From an uncultured Clostridium sp. (GTDB lineage: Bacteria; Bacillota; Clostridia; Clostridiales; Clostridiaceae), in assembly GCF_900769625.1 (NCBI RefSeq), contig NZ_CAAGHK010000051.1:1-13857 (forward strand): a DNA stretch of 13,857 nucleotides, in the 5' to 3' direction. The translations under genes and the position numbers were made by a program. Within the stretch, counting starts at the first letter, position 1; each line of letters opens with the position of its first letter. Below are positions 5,473 to 12,605 of the stretch, one piece after another. The notes beneath the pieces were generated by a model. The model had not been told where the DNA came from. It saw only the letters and a program-made list of their open reading frames with translations, and made no database searches.

Positions 5473-6150
5473 TTATTCTTTAGGAACTTCTTCATAATCA
5501 CTTTCGTAGACTTCAATCTCCTCTTCATTATCCTTTTTATTAACAGAAAAATCATGTTCAAAAAACCATTTATAAGAACGTTTTGCAATTATTTTAGTTT
5601 CAACTAAATCTAGTCCACCACCAATAACTGCCCCTACTCCTGGAATAAGTTTCCCTAAATTTACAACTCCTTTTGTTCCAAATTTTGTTATAAAACGAAA
5701 GCCAACTTTTTGATTTATTTTAGTTAGGACTTTACCTGGTATTTTCTTTATCAATCCATTTGCAAATTTAACACCAAATTTAATACTAGCCTGCTTCATC
5801 ACGTTATTGACTGCAACACCAGCAAGACAAGCATAAACAAGTGTTTGAGTTTGGTCACTATTAAGGTCAAAGCCAGCCATATATGAAGTACAAGCTATCA
5901 TACGCATTTGCACATAAATTACGCTAGTAATATTTGCAGGAAGAGTTACAGGCATATTAATAAATCCACCAAATCCAGTAATAAACCCAGATGTTGCACA
6001 TTTCGCAATTTGATTTCGTATCATTGCTTTACAAGCTTCTTCTTTAGTTTTATATTTTTTCAAATAATCGTTAGCCATTTCTTCTACACTAGGACTAACT
6101 TTAGGAATACCATTTAAACATTTTTCATAACAAGAATCTAAAATTTTCAT
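5473..6150 (-). CDS. EcsC family protein, 225 aa
   Basis: The central part matches the EcsC family: SGFITGFGGFINMPVTLPANITSVIYVQMRMIACTSYM is split by Gly and Pro into two hydrophobic helices (about residues 54-90), followed by AGFDLNSDQTQTLVYACLAG. A Gly-rich end, LGKLIPGVGAVIGGGLDL (about 165-182), is another family hallmark. The C-terminus is highly acidic (EEEIEVYESDYEEVPKE). EcsC-like proteins are thought to act at membranes. The founding gene lies beside the Bacillus subtilis ecsAB transporter genes, but these stand-alone versions have no assigned role. The ATG at 6150 has only a weak ribosome site (AAGAAG). The replication gene lies 56 bases upstream on the same strand, so the two may be co-transcribed. 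Presence in a mobile element suggests host-membrane interaction, which is inference. Confidence 0.85.
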   Translation of the reverse strand: MKILDSCYEKCLNGIPKVSPSVEEMANDYLKKYKTKEEACKAMIRNQIAKCATSGFITGFGGFINMPVTLPANITSVIYVQMRMIACTSYMAGFDLNSDQTQTLVYACLAGVAVNNVMKQASIKFGVKFANGLIKKIPGKVLTKINQKVGFRFITKFGTKGVVNLGKLIPGVGAVIGGGLDLVETKIIAKRSYKWFFEHDFSVNKKDNEEEIEVYESDYEEVPKE

Positions 6151-6206
6151 TACATCTTCTTGTGAATTTACTTATGCTATGGTTCTCTTTTCATTATTCA
6201 AAATTA

Positions 6207-6929
6207 TTAAGTTGAATAAAAGTTCCTATCATTAAAGCTAACATCATGTCCAGTATAAATAAACCCAGGATAAAGCTTCTCAAAGACTTCTCTTTCTCCT
6301 TGGTTTTGTGATAGCTCATATAATTTTTTATTTGAATACTTATAATCATTAATCTTTGGCAATGGTATAACTATATTTTTAGATTGACTCCATCTTTTCT
6401 TTCCTCTAGGATCCTTTGAAAGGTAATTTGCTAATTCTTCAAAACCTAGTTCATTAGCTTGCATTCTATTTGCATTAGCTGTGCCCTTTCCCCATAGTTC
6501 TTCTGCCTTATCTCTATCCATACCAGATATTATAATATGGTGGTGGATTCTTGTTTTTGTTCTTTTATCATCTGTAGCTTCTCTATATTCTAAAACTGCT
6601 ATATATTTTAGTTCACTAAGACCATTCTTCTTCCTAAAGTTTTTAATTCTCCTAATATAATTATTTCTATCACGAATAGCAGCCTCTTCACTATTTGGAA
6701 GATTAGCTGCATCATAACTAAGGCTAACTATTAAATCTTTATTATCAAAGTTAGCATGAATTCTTCTTCTTAAATTCTTTCTTGCATTTTTATCATTTAA
6801 GTTCTTTTGTTCTTTTCTGCTCTCCTTCTTTTTCTTTGATCTACTCTTCTTTTGTTCATATTTAGAAATAGGATATATTTCTACTTCTAAATATTTACCA
6901 CATAGAAATCTCTTCTCTCTAATAGCCAT
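6207..6929 (-). CDS. HUH-type rolling-circle replication initiator, 240 aa
   Basis: HUH endonucleases nick one strand at an origin through a tyrosine, leaving it bound to the 5' end. The protein has motif 1 LIVSLSYD (residues 67-74), the HUH metal motif in RIHHHIIISG (His129-131), and a downstream Tyr169 in ANYLSKDPRGKKRWSQSKN, the expected nucleophile position. It resembles the replication proteins of phage/plasmid G2P and ORF2 type found in Clostridia. The N-terminus has a very basic stretch (KKSRSKKKKESRKEQK, about 27-42), probably for DNA contact. The length is typical of a single-domain initiator; no helicase domain is present. AGGGG lies 8 bases before the ATG at 6929. The intergenic region upstream holds an inverted repeat suited to a nick site. 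The element also codes for a serine integrase, so this enzyme likely replicates the excised circle or helps transfer it. Confidence 0.85.
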   Translation of the reverse strand: MAIREKRFLCGKYLEVEIYPISKYEQKKSRSKKKKESRKEQKNLNDKNARKNLRRRIHANFDNKDLIVSLSYDAANLPNSEEAAIRDRNNYIRRIKNFRKKNGLSELKYIAVLEYREATDDKRTKTRIHHHIIISGMDRDKAEELWGKGTANANRMQANELGFEELANYLSKDPRGKKRWSQSKNIVIPLPKINDYKYSNKKLYELSQNQGEREVFEKLYPGFIYTGHDVSFNDRNFYST

Positions 6930-7055
6930 ACCCTTTACCCCTATAACTTTATTTCTTAAATTTAAATAACGTTCTAAAGATAATACCTATTACAAGCTCC
7001 CAAAGGCCTTAAATTAAGTACCTTTAAAAAACAGTTTATCTGTTTATTTACAGAG

Positions 7056-7091
7056 AAAACTCCCTATTGTATAATAAAAATAGAGAGTTTT
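7056..7091. terminator. Hairpin terminator upstream of rep
   Basis: AAAACTCCCTATT (7056-7068) pairs with AATAGAGAGTTTT (7079-7091), 12 of 13 positions, with T-runs at both ends. It can terminate the minus-strand antirepressor operon before the replication gene. Confidence 0.65.
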
Positions 7092-7101
7092 ATTAAACTT
7101 T

Positions 7102-7149
7102 TCATCAAGACACATTGAGATTAATCTTGCCGGATTGCCAATGTGTCTT
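7102..7149. other. Origin-like inverted repeat (candidate nick site)
   Basis: Perfect 11-base arms AAGACACATTG (7107-7117) and CAATGTGTCTT (7139-7149) enclose a 21-base loop that itself contains the palindrome AGATTAATCT and an AATC/GATT stem. On the minus strand the arm runs into TCTTGATG, seven of eight bases like the TCTTGATA nick sequence of pC194/pUB110-type rolling-circle plasmids. It lies about 180 bases upstream of the HUH gene, a common place for a double-strand origin. The plus-strand side ends in CTTTTT, so a plain terminator is the main alternative. Confidence 0.4.
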
Positions 7150-7171
7150 TTTACTTGTATAAATATTATTT

Positions 7172-7357
7172 TCATAGCTTTATCTCCAAAATTTTAAGTG
7201 GACCAGAGCCTTTAATATATCTAAAATTCTTGTCCCCATTTTTAGAAACTTGTATTTTACTAAATTCTTCTTCTGTAACGTATGTGCATTTTACACATTC
7301 CCTTGACTCTAGTTCTAAAACTAATTTCAAAGTATTAATATCTCTTAATTCAACCAT
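7172..7357 (-). CDS. Small protein of unknown function, 61 aa
   Basis: I do not recognise a family. The protein has mixed charge, with Cys20 and Cys23 (RECVKCTYVTEEEF) and a C-terminal beta-like stretch (NFRYIKGSGPLKILEIKL). No membrane segment or signal is visible. The ATG at 7357 lies inside the end of the upstream gene: 13 bases overlap, with AGGTGA about 10 bases before the start. This overlap supports translational coupling and a real gene. It is the last gene of the antirepressor operon. Confidence 0.6.
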   Translation of the reverse strand: MVELRDINTLKLVLELESRECVKCTYVTEEEFSKIQVSKNGDKNFRYIKGSGPLKILEIKL

Positions 7358-7701
7358 GTAACATCTTCACCTTTAATAACACTGAACTCAACCCTAAGCC
7401 AAATCAGCATACTTCTTAAAACCTCTATTTCAAACTTTATATCTTCAATGGAGCTCTTCATTAAATAATACCTGATTTTAGCTAAGTCTCTATTAAGTCT
7501 AAGCTGTGCAATTTTCCCATTACCTCTTGCATTTGTATTATTAAGTGATAACTGTAACGATTCTTTTCTTAGCTCACATCTATATGTAGCCTCAAGACTA
7601 TCCTTTATGCGTCCTAATTTTTCAAGTTTTGCATTTCTAATAGTAAGTTCATTAACCTTATATTCTAATTTTTTTATCATAACCTCTATATTAATCTCCA
7701 T
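7345..7701 (-). CDS. Coiled-coil phage-type protein, 118 aa
   Basis: No named family is recognised. Residues 1-35 (MEINIEVMIKKLEYKVNELTIRNAKLEKLGRIKD) form an amphipathic heptad pattern. A second helical pair lies at about 65-105 (GKIAQLRLNRDLAKIRYYLMKSSIEDIKFEIEVLRSML), which suggests an antiparallel coiled coil. GGAGGGG overlaps the end of the antirepressor gene and sits 6 bases before the ATG, and only 3 bases separate the two genes, so translation is coupled. It may be a partner or modulator of the antirepressor, but that is inferred from position only. Confidence 0.7.
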   Translation of the reverse strand: MEINIEVMIKKLEYKVNELTIRNAKLEKLGRIKDSLEATYRCELRKESLQLSLNNTNARGNGKIAQLRLNRDLAKIRYYLMKSSIEDIKFEIEVLRSMLIWLRVEFSVIKGEDVTWLN

Positions 7702-7704
7702 ATT

Positions 7705-8409
7705 TTACCCCTCCACATTTAATAATTTAATTTCATTTTCTAGCACCAATGGAACTTTATAATTAATAATTATTTCTTTTGCCATCTCTAGCTGACTTCT
7801 CTTTATAGCTTCGTATCTTGATACACCAAATTCTCTTCTTATTTGTTGCTGGATATCACTATATACTTTTCCTCTAAGTGAATTATCATTGTAAGCTATG
7901 CTCCTGTATCCACCTAAAGCTTCTATACCTTTCTTTCTAACTAATGCTTGTATCTCTTTGCAATCTATTTGAAATAAAGGCATGTCATCTTCAAGCTTAT
8001 CTAATTTATTTTCAACTTGTGCTATTTTTTCTTCATGTTCCTTTAAAACTTTAAACTGTAACTCCATTAATTCCATTGGACTTAGTTTTTTAACTTCTTT
8101 TAGTTTCTTTTCACAGTTAATAAAGTATTGTCTAGCTGCCTTTCCTTTTTCTGTTCTTTGTATCATTGATATTTCCTTTGCCATATCTATAGAAATTGCA
8201 TGATCTATTACTGTAGTCACTGGATTCTTCAAATTATTGGTTGCTCTTTTTTGAGCCACCCTTATAAAATCAATTTCTTCCTCAAATCCATACTCAACCA
8301 TTCTTGGGAACCAATCCTTATACTTAGTTCCTATTTCTAAAAACTCATGTAATTCTCTACCGCTTACTAATTGCCTACCTTCTCTTTCCATTATCTTAAT
8401 TAATTCCAT
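7705..8409 (-). CDS. Phage antirepressor, AntA/AntB plus ORF6C domains, 234 aa
   Basis: Residues 12-100 match the AntA/AntB antirepressor domain: QLVSGRELHEFLEIGTKYKDWFPRMVEYGF, then DHAISIDMAKEISMIQRTEKGKAARQYFINCEKKL. A coiled-coil linker follows (about 110-142), then the ORF6C domain (about 145-225: IQALVRKKGIEALGG, SDIQQQIRREFGVSRYEAIKR). Such proteins bind or displace phage repressors and switch on lytic or transfer genes. GGAG lies about 10 bases before the ATG at 8409. It heads a three-gene minus-strand operon and lies on the early side of the divergent switch, opposite the XRE repressor at 9145. Its likely target is that repressor or the ImmA system. Confidence 0.93.
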   Translation of the reverse strand: MELIKIMEREGRQLVSGRELHEFLEIGTKYKDWFPRMVEYGFEEEIDFIRVAQKRATNNLKNPVTTVIDHAISIDMAKEISMIQRTEKGKAARQYFINCEKKLKEVKKLSPMELMELQFKVLKEHEEKIAQVENKLDKLEDDMPLFQIDCKEIQALVRKKGIEALGGYRSIAYNDNSLRGKVYSDIQQQIRREFGVSRYEAIKRSQLEMAKEIIINYKVPLVLENEIKLLNVEG

Positions 8410-8505
8410 TACTTAATCACTCCTTTTCTAATTAGCTCCTTAGTTAATACTTATTAATTTCACACTTTAACAAATTCTTTATTATGTTAATCCTTACTCT
8501 ATTAA

Positions 8506-8517
8506 GGCTAATTAGCC
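8506..8517. promoter_or_regulatory. 12-bp palindrome upstream of antirepressor
   Basis: GGCTAATTAGCC is a perfect palindrome about 95 bases before the antirepressor start and just past the stop of the 51-aa gene. It could be an operator. It is not related to the ACAC...GTGT sites of the switch. No clear promoter was found in 8410-8530. Confidence 0.3.
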
Positions 8518-8530
8518 ACTTTTTCATAAG

Positions 8531-8686
8531 TTAATCGAAGTACTTGCAATCATTTTCCTCAAGATAATCAATAATTAAATCTATTTCCTCAGAGGTAAAC
8601 TTTTGTATTGCAATATCTGTTAATGTATCTATTAACTTGTTTTCTAAAACACTCATATCCTCTGGATAAATACATGTAATCGTCAC
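8531..8686 (-). CDS. 51-aa acidic protein with GTG start
   Basis: The reading frame runs from GTG at 8686 to TAA at 8531 and codes for an acidic, mostly helical peptide (MTITCIYPEDMSVLENKL..., then TSEEIDLIIDYLEENDCKYFD). A near-ideal AGGAGG (8699-8694) lies 7 bases before the GTG, which decides the start. I recognise no family. It lies downstream of the Cro-like gene and upstream of the antirepressor, in the early operon, where phage-like elements keep small regulators. A short acidic helix could bind another protein. Confidence 0.65.
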   Translation of the reverse strand: MTITCIYPEDMSVLENKLIDTLTDIAIQKFTSEEIDLIIDYLEENDCKYFD

Positions 8687-8760
8687 TATCTGGCCTCCTA
8701 TAAATTAATAATCTATACTATGCTTGTACACTTCTTTTGGTTACAATTAAAAACATAATC

Positions 8761-8773
8761 ACACGTTATGTGT
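8761..8773. promoter_or_regulatory. Operator-like site O1
   Basis: ACACGTTATGTGT, identical to O2. It lies about 75 bases before the 51-aa gene and just past the broken Cro-like gene. It may control a second leftward promoter for the antirepressor operon. Confidence 0.55.
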
Positions 8774-8782
8774 TATTTCTTC

Positions 8783-8972
8783 TTAAAAAAAAATCTCATC
8801 AACACATGCATCTCCAAAGTTAGCTTTGAATTTCTCCATAAAATTATAGCTTGTATTTCTTAGTCCAAGTTCAATCTTAGAATAATAGCTAAGGGTTGTC
8901 CCAATTTTTTTCAGCCATTTCTTTTTGAGTTAGTTTTTTACTATTTCTAAAGTCTACTAAATTAACTTTCAC
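8783..8972 (-). pseudogene. Frameshifted XRE/Cro-like repressor gene
   Basis: From GTG at 8972 (ribosome site GAGGTG upstream) the frame reads MKVNLVDFRNSKKLTQKEMAEKNWDNP and stops. Seven A (minus strand of 8905-8911) occur where six are needed. Removing one A restores 62 codons continuing EKIGTTLSYYSKIELGLRNTS to the stop at 8783-8785, a clear helix-turn-helix of the XRE/Cro family. The total span of 190 bases is one more than a multiple of three, as expected for a single insertion. The gene diverges from the XRE repressor at 9145, the normal position for a Cro-type early regulator. Causes could be a real mutation, transcriptional slippage at the A7 run, or a sequencing error. Confidence 0.85.
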
Positions 8973-8999
8973 ACAATCACCTCTTTATTTTTATTTACC

Positions 9000-9012
9000 A
9001 CACGTTATGTGT
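9000..9012. promoter_or_regulatory. Operator-like site O2
   Basis: ACACGTTATGTGT, 28 bases before the Cro-like start. Identical to O1 and inverted relative to O3, which lies 18 bases further on. Confidence 0.6.
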
Positions 9013-9030
9013 TTGTAAATTTATGGTATC

Positions 9031-9043
9031 ACACATAACGTGG
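9031..9043. promoter_or_regulatory. Operator-like site O3
   Basis: ACACATAACGTGG, the reverse complement of O1/O2 with one change. Start points of O2 and O3 are 31 bases apart, about three helical turns, which would favour cooperative binding. Confidence 0.6.
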
Positions 9044-9092
9044 TAGGCCAATGCATTTTTTCCATTCTTTGTGTTATTTTACGTGCAATTGC

Positions 9093-9105
9093 ACACATTG
9101 TGTGT
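9093..9105. promoter_or_regulatory. Operator-like site O4
   Basis: ACACATTGTGTGT, two differences from O2, about 40 bases before the repressor ATG. It is a plausible autoregulatory site of the repressor. Its exact relation to a promoter is unclear because no convincing -35/-10 pair was found here. Confidence 0.45.
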
Positions 9106-9144
9106 TATTATTGGTTTATAACAGAATTTGGAGGCAATAAAATT

Positions 9145-9558
9145 ATGTTAGGTGAAAAAATTAAAGAATTAAGAGAAAAAGAAAACTATAGTCAAAAAGA
9201 ACTAGGGTTAAAGCTTGGAATATCCCCTAGCACTATAGGAATGTATGAGCAAAATAGAAGATCACCAGGTAAAGATATGCTTTTAAAGATTGCTAAGATA
9301 TTTAATGTAAGTGTTGATTATTTACTATCTTCAGATACTTACAATACTGCATCTACAAAAGAAAATCAAAATTATAAAGATGTTAATGATATTTTAAAAG
9401 CTGCAAAAGAACAGTTAATGAATACAGAGGCTTTGTTATTTAATGGTGAGCCAGCTACAGAAGAAGCTATCCAAAGTATTCTTGATGCAATGGAGATGGG
9501 TATGGCCCTTGCAAAAGAGAAGAATAAGAAGTACACACCGAATAAATATAAGAAATAA
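9145..9558 (+). CDS. XRE-family repressor (ImmR/CI-like), 137 aa
   Basis: Residues 5-61 form a canonical XRE helix-turn-helix: IKELREKENYSQKELGLKL, GISPSTIGMYEQNRRSPGKDMLLKIAKIFNVSVDYLL. The rest (about 65-137) is a helical, Lys/Glu-rich tail for oligomerisation and has no LexA-type Ser/Lys protease. This fits a repressor that is inactivated by an outside protease, as ImmR is by ImmA in ICEBs1. The ATG at 9145 has GGAGG (9130-9134) 10 bases upstream. An upstream GTG at 9040 stays open but lies in operator DNA and lacks a ribosome site. The metalloprotease and integrase follow on the same strand, forming the lysogeny module. It probably binds the ACAC...GTGT sites and represses the leftward genes. 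Confidence 0.92.
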   Translation: MLGEKIKELREKENYSQKELGLKLGISPSTIGMYEQNRRSPGKDMLLKIAKIFNVSVDYLLSSDTYNTASTKENQNYKDVNDILKAAKEQLMNTEALLFNGEPATEEAIQSILDAMEMGMALAKEKNKKYTPNKYKK

Positions 9559-9657
9559 TACATAAAAAACATAAGATGTAATGCTTAATAAAAAGACAAT
9601 GTGGGATTATTTTAAATTTTCCACGAAACTATAAAAGGGTTATAAGGAGATAAAATA

Positions 9658-10095
9658 TTGAAGCACTATATCAAAACAGAGGTCAATAAACTTGTTCAAC
9701 GCTATAAAACAAGAGATGTTTATGAGCTTATAGATAAACTTGATATTATTCTCTTAAAAGTACCATTAGATCCATCTGTTAATGGAATGTATCAGTACTT
9801 TAAGCGAAATAAGATTATCTATTTAAATAATGGTCTAGATACTATAATGGAACGTCATGTCCTAGCACATGAACTTGGCCATGCAATTCTTCATCCCAAG
9901 ACTAATATTACCTATTTAGAAAGTAACACTTTCTATTCTAAAGAAAAGATTGAGATTGCAGCTAACACTTTTGCAGCTGAATTACTTATTGAGGATTCAC
10001 TGTTTGATGAATATAAGAATCATACAATTGAAGAAATGGCTGCTATAGAAAATTTACCCATAGAACTTATTAAAATAAAGCTAAAATATATTTAA
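9658..10095 (+). CDS. ImmA/IrrE-type metallo-endopeptidase, 145 aa
   Basis: The zinc site HELGH is at residues 71-75 (RHVLAHELGHAILHP), with the likely third ligand Glu99 in EKIEIAANTFAAELLI, the standard ImmA/IrrE arrangement. Members cleave the cognate XRE repressor to release mobile-element genes, acting in the cytoplasm. Length is normal for the family and both motifs are intact. It starts at TTG (9658) with AAGGAG 8 bases upstream; no closer ATG exists. It lies 99 bases after the XRE repressor and 39 before the integrase, on one strand, so all three are probably one operon. Pairing with this exact repressor is inferred from position. Confidence 0.93.
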   Translation: MKHYIKTEVNKLVQRYKTRDVYELIDKLDIILLKVPLDPSVNGMYQYFKRNKIIYLNNGLDTIMERHVLAHELGHAILHPKTNITYLESNTFYSKEKIEIAANTFAAELLIEDSLFDEYKNHTIEEMAAIENLPIELIKIKLKYI

Positions 10096-10134
10096 TTTAT
10101 GATAATATTGCATATACTAAACAGAGGTGATTAG

Positions 10135-11772
10135 ATGAAAATTGCTATTTACTCAAGAAAAAGTAAATATACAGGAAAAGGTGATTCCATAGGAAACCAA
10201 ATCCAAATGTGCAAGGACTATATAGAAACTCATTATAGGAATAATGACCATGAATATATCATTTATGAAGATGAAGGATTCTCTGGTGGAAATATCAACA
10301 GGCCGAAGTTCCAAAAGCTTCTTAGTGATATTAAGAAAGAAAAATTTGATATTTTAATATGCTACAGGCTTGATAGAATTAGTAGAAATGTATCTGACTT
10401 TTCCACTACCTTAGAAGAGCTTCAAAGCTATGGAGTTGACTTTATAAGTATTAAGGAACAGTTTGATACAACTACGCCAATGGGGAGAGCTATGATATAC
10501 ATAGCTTCTGTATTTGCACAACTGGAACGTGAAACCATTGCTGAGCGTGTAAGAGATAATATGGTTGAACTAGCTAAGTCAGGAAAATGGTCTGGAGGTA
10601 GAACTCCACTTGGCTTTGATAGTGAAGGCTCATCTTATATTGATGAAGAAGGTAATGAAAGAAAATTAGTTAAGCTTGTGAAAAATGATGAAGAACTACA
10701 ATTAGTTAACTTAATTTATGATACCTATCTAAGAGAAGGATCATTACATAAGACAGAAGTTTACTTTGCTTCTCACAACATTAAATCAAATAGAAATATC
10801 CTTCTTGAAAAAACATCATTAAAGGTAATCTTAAGCAATCCTGTTTATGCAATAAGCTCCCCTGAACTTAAGAGGTGGCTTGAGGATGACGGATGGAATG
10901 TATATGGTGAACCTGATGGCAAACATAGCTATCTTAGCTACAATAAGACAAAGCAAGTAACTAGAAACGGAAAAGTAACTAAAATATCAAATGATAAAGA
11001 AAATTGGATAGCTGCAATAAGTAATTGCCCTGGAATAATTGATGCAGATAAATGGATTCAAGTCCAAGAGCAATTTAAAGACAATAGAGGTTCCTTCCCT
11101 AAAAAGGCAAGAACCCACAATGCAAAACTTGTTGGAAAAATTTATTGTGCCCACTGTAATAACTACATGCAGGTAGTTCATGGAAACATTAAAAAAGATA
11201 CAGGAAAAAGACAATTTTACTACTCCTGTTCATTAAAAAGGAAATCAAAAAGTGAACTATGCAAAAATAAAAATTTAAAGGTAGAAGAGGTAGAAAATTT
11301 ATTACTCCTAGAGCTAGAAAAACTAGGCAAAAATAAGAAAAGCTATATCCAAAGCCTAAAAAAGAAAAATGACGCAGTAAAGAAAAATAAAGATGTAAAA
11401 CTAAAGCAAAGTGCAATTCAAAAAGACATAGATGCCAAACAAAAAATTCTAAACAATCTAGTAGATAAGTTAGCAGTTGCTGATGATCTAGACGATATAA
11501 TAATACAAAGAATAAGATCCACTAAAAATGAAATGCAAGAGTTACAGAAACAATTAGATCAAATATCAAAAGAGATAGAAGATTCAAACTACAAGAAATT
11601 AGACCTAGACTTTATAGAAAGCTTACTAGAAAAGTGTGCTGATATAAGAGAACTAGATTCTAATGAACAAAGACTCCTAATAGGTGTTTTAGTAGATAAA
11701 ATTCTATGGGATGGTAATACTCAAGATGTAACAGTATATTTCATTGGAAGTGGAGACGTAAAAAAAAAGTAG
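10135..11772 (+). CDS. Large serine recombinase (integrase), 545 aa
   Basis: Catalyses site-specific integration and excision between attP and attB. The N-terminal resolvase domain (about 1-150) has the catalytic Ser10 in YSRKS, DRISRN (80-85) and the FAQLERETIAERV helix (127-139). The recombinase domain follows (KWSGGRTPLGF, about 151-161, onward). A zinc ribbon uses CAHC (338-341) plus Cys365 and Cys376. A long Lys/Glu-rich coiled coil spans about 404-485, the element that sets directionality, and a C-terminal cap follows. All catalytic residues are present. GAGGTGATTAG precedes the ATG. The gene's 3' end lies 27 bases from the broken host oxidoreductase, as expected for an integrase next to its attachment site. 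No recombination directionality factor is recognised in this window. Confidence 0.96.
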   Translation: MKIAIYSRKSKYTGKGDSIGNQIQMCKDYIETHYRNNDHEYIIYEDEGFSGGNINRPKFQKLLSDIKKEKFDILICYRLDRISRNVSDFSTTLEELQSYGVDFISIKEQFDTTTPMGRAMIYIASVFAQLERETIAERVRDNMVELAKSGKWSGGRTPLGFDSEGSSYIDEEGNERKLVKLVKNDEELQLVNLIYDTYLREGSLHKTEVYFASHNIKSNRNILLEKTSLKVILSNPVYAISSPELKRWLEDDGWNVYGEPDGKHSYLSYNKTKQVTRNGKVTKISNDKENWIAAISNCPGIIDADKWIQVQEQFKDNRGSFPKKARTHNAKLVGKIYCAHCNNYMQVVHGNIKKDTGKRQFYYSCSLKRKSKSELCKNKNLKVEEVENLLLLELEKLGKNKKSYIQSLKKKNDAVKKNKDVKLKQSAIQKDIDAKQKILNNLVDKLAVADDLDDIIIQRIRSTKNEMQELQKQLDQISKEIEDSNYKKLDLDFIESLLEKCADIRELDSNEQRLLIGVLVDKILWDGNTQDVTVYFIGSGDVKKK

Positions 11773-11783
11773 ATTCTCTACTT
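11767..11783 (-). terminator. Hairpin at the integrase/host junction
   Basis: AAGTAGA and TCTACTT pair around TTC; on the minus strand they are followed by eight T. It would stop transcription coming out of the truncated host gene from reading antisense through the integrase. It overlaps the integrase stop codon. Confidence 0.6.
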
Positions 11784-11825
11784 CCAGATTTATTCCAATT
11801 ATTGCAAATTCAACCACACAGCATG
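11784..11825. other. Candidate attachment junction (right end)
   Basis: The host oxidoreductase frame holds family-like sequence up to DTGHA (to 11820) and then runs into WLNLQ and a stop at 11799-11801. The integrase ends at 11772. The crossover should therefore lie between the two, most likely within 11799-11822. Serine recombinases leave only a 2-3 bp core, so no long direct repeat is expected. The exact site cannot be fixed without the left end or an uninterrupted relative. Confidence 0.55.
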
Positions 11826-12605
11826 TCCAGTATCCAGCAATACTATATTTTCTGCAAATTCTTTCAGCGCATACTGCTGACAGACCTTTACCTGCAGCTT
11901 TCCATAATTGACATCCTCTTCAGGAACCTTCAGCACAACTACACCCTTTGTATCAAGTTCATTCCTTATTTCCTCAGATAAGCTTTCCTTAGCAAGTTTA
12001 CATGAACCTGACATTGCGCCAAGAAAATCATCTGCTCTTTCACCTTGAATATCGCTGATTCCACATCGCTGGCTTATGCTTATCCTTGGTCCGAAGGCAG
12101 GACATCTCAAGACGCACATTGAACATCCATTGCCATATCTCAGACAATTGCCCATTGGTCCTGTTGTACCTGTTGTTTCAATGAAGACATCGCCATCAAT
12201 ATAAGTGCCGTCACTGAGATAAACTCCATTTATCTTTCCATCTGAAAAATCAACATCATTGACTCTGCTTTCAGTCATAACATTGATGCCCATTGATTCA
12301 ATATGCTTTCTGACCTCACCCTCAATCATATTCACATTATATAAGGTGGCATGCTTATGTCCTGGAAAATCGACATTTTTATGAACTGATACCCTGTCGG
12401 TTATTTTTATAAGGTCGCCGCCTCCCAGTGCAATGAGTTCTTCAGCAGCCGTATATCTGCCGTTATTCCTCATTATGCCACCAACATTTCCAAGTCCTAA
12501 AAGAAGGTCTGTCTTTTCAAGCACTGTGACATCAGCACCGGCTTTCTTGGAACTGATTGCAGCAGCACATCCTGCCCATCCACCACCAATAATAATAATC
12601 TTCAT
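11799..12605 (-). pseudogene. FAD-dependent oxidoreductase, 3' end cut off by the element
   Basis: The N-terminus has a dinucleotide-binding motif MKIIIIGGGWAGCAAA with Glu30 at the end of the second strand. An ETTGTTGP turn lies at 143-150. Cysteines in CSMCVLRC (161-168) plus Cys154 and Cys181 suggest a metal or iron-sulfur site. The protein ends at residue 268, soon after AENIVLLDTGHA; the C-terminal FAD-binding segment with its closing motif is missing. Such proteins are usually above 350 residues, so the gene is truncated. The start overlaps the upstream reductase gene by 4 bases (ATGA), so the two are translationally coupled and should form a complex. Product loss is expected unless the element excises. 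Base use is richer in G+C than in the element. Confidence 0.85.

Noticed and set aside
9040..9144. N-terminal extension of the XRE repressor from GTG at 9040
   Set aside because: It lies over two operator-like sites, has no ribosome site, and adds a hydrophobic stretch foreign to the family; ATG at 9145 has GGAGG.
10987..11416. Minus-strand open frames of about 75 codons
   Set aside because: They are antisense to the integrase, overlap its zinc ribbon and coiled-coil codons, and lack ribosome sites.
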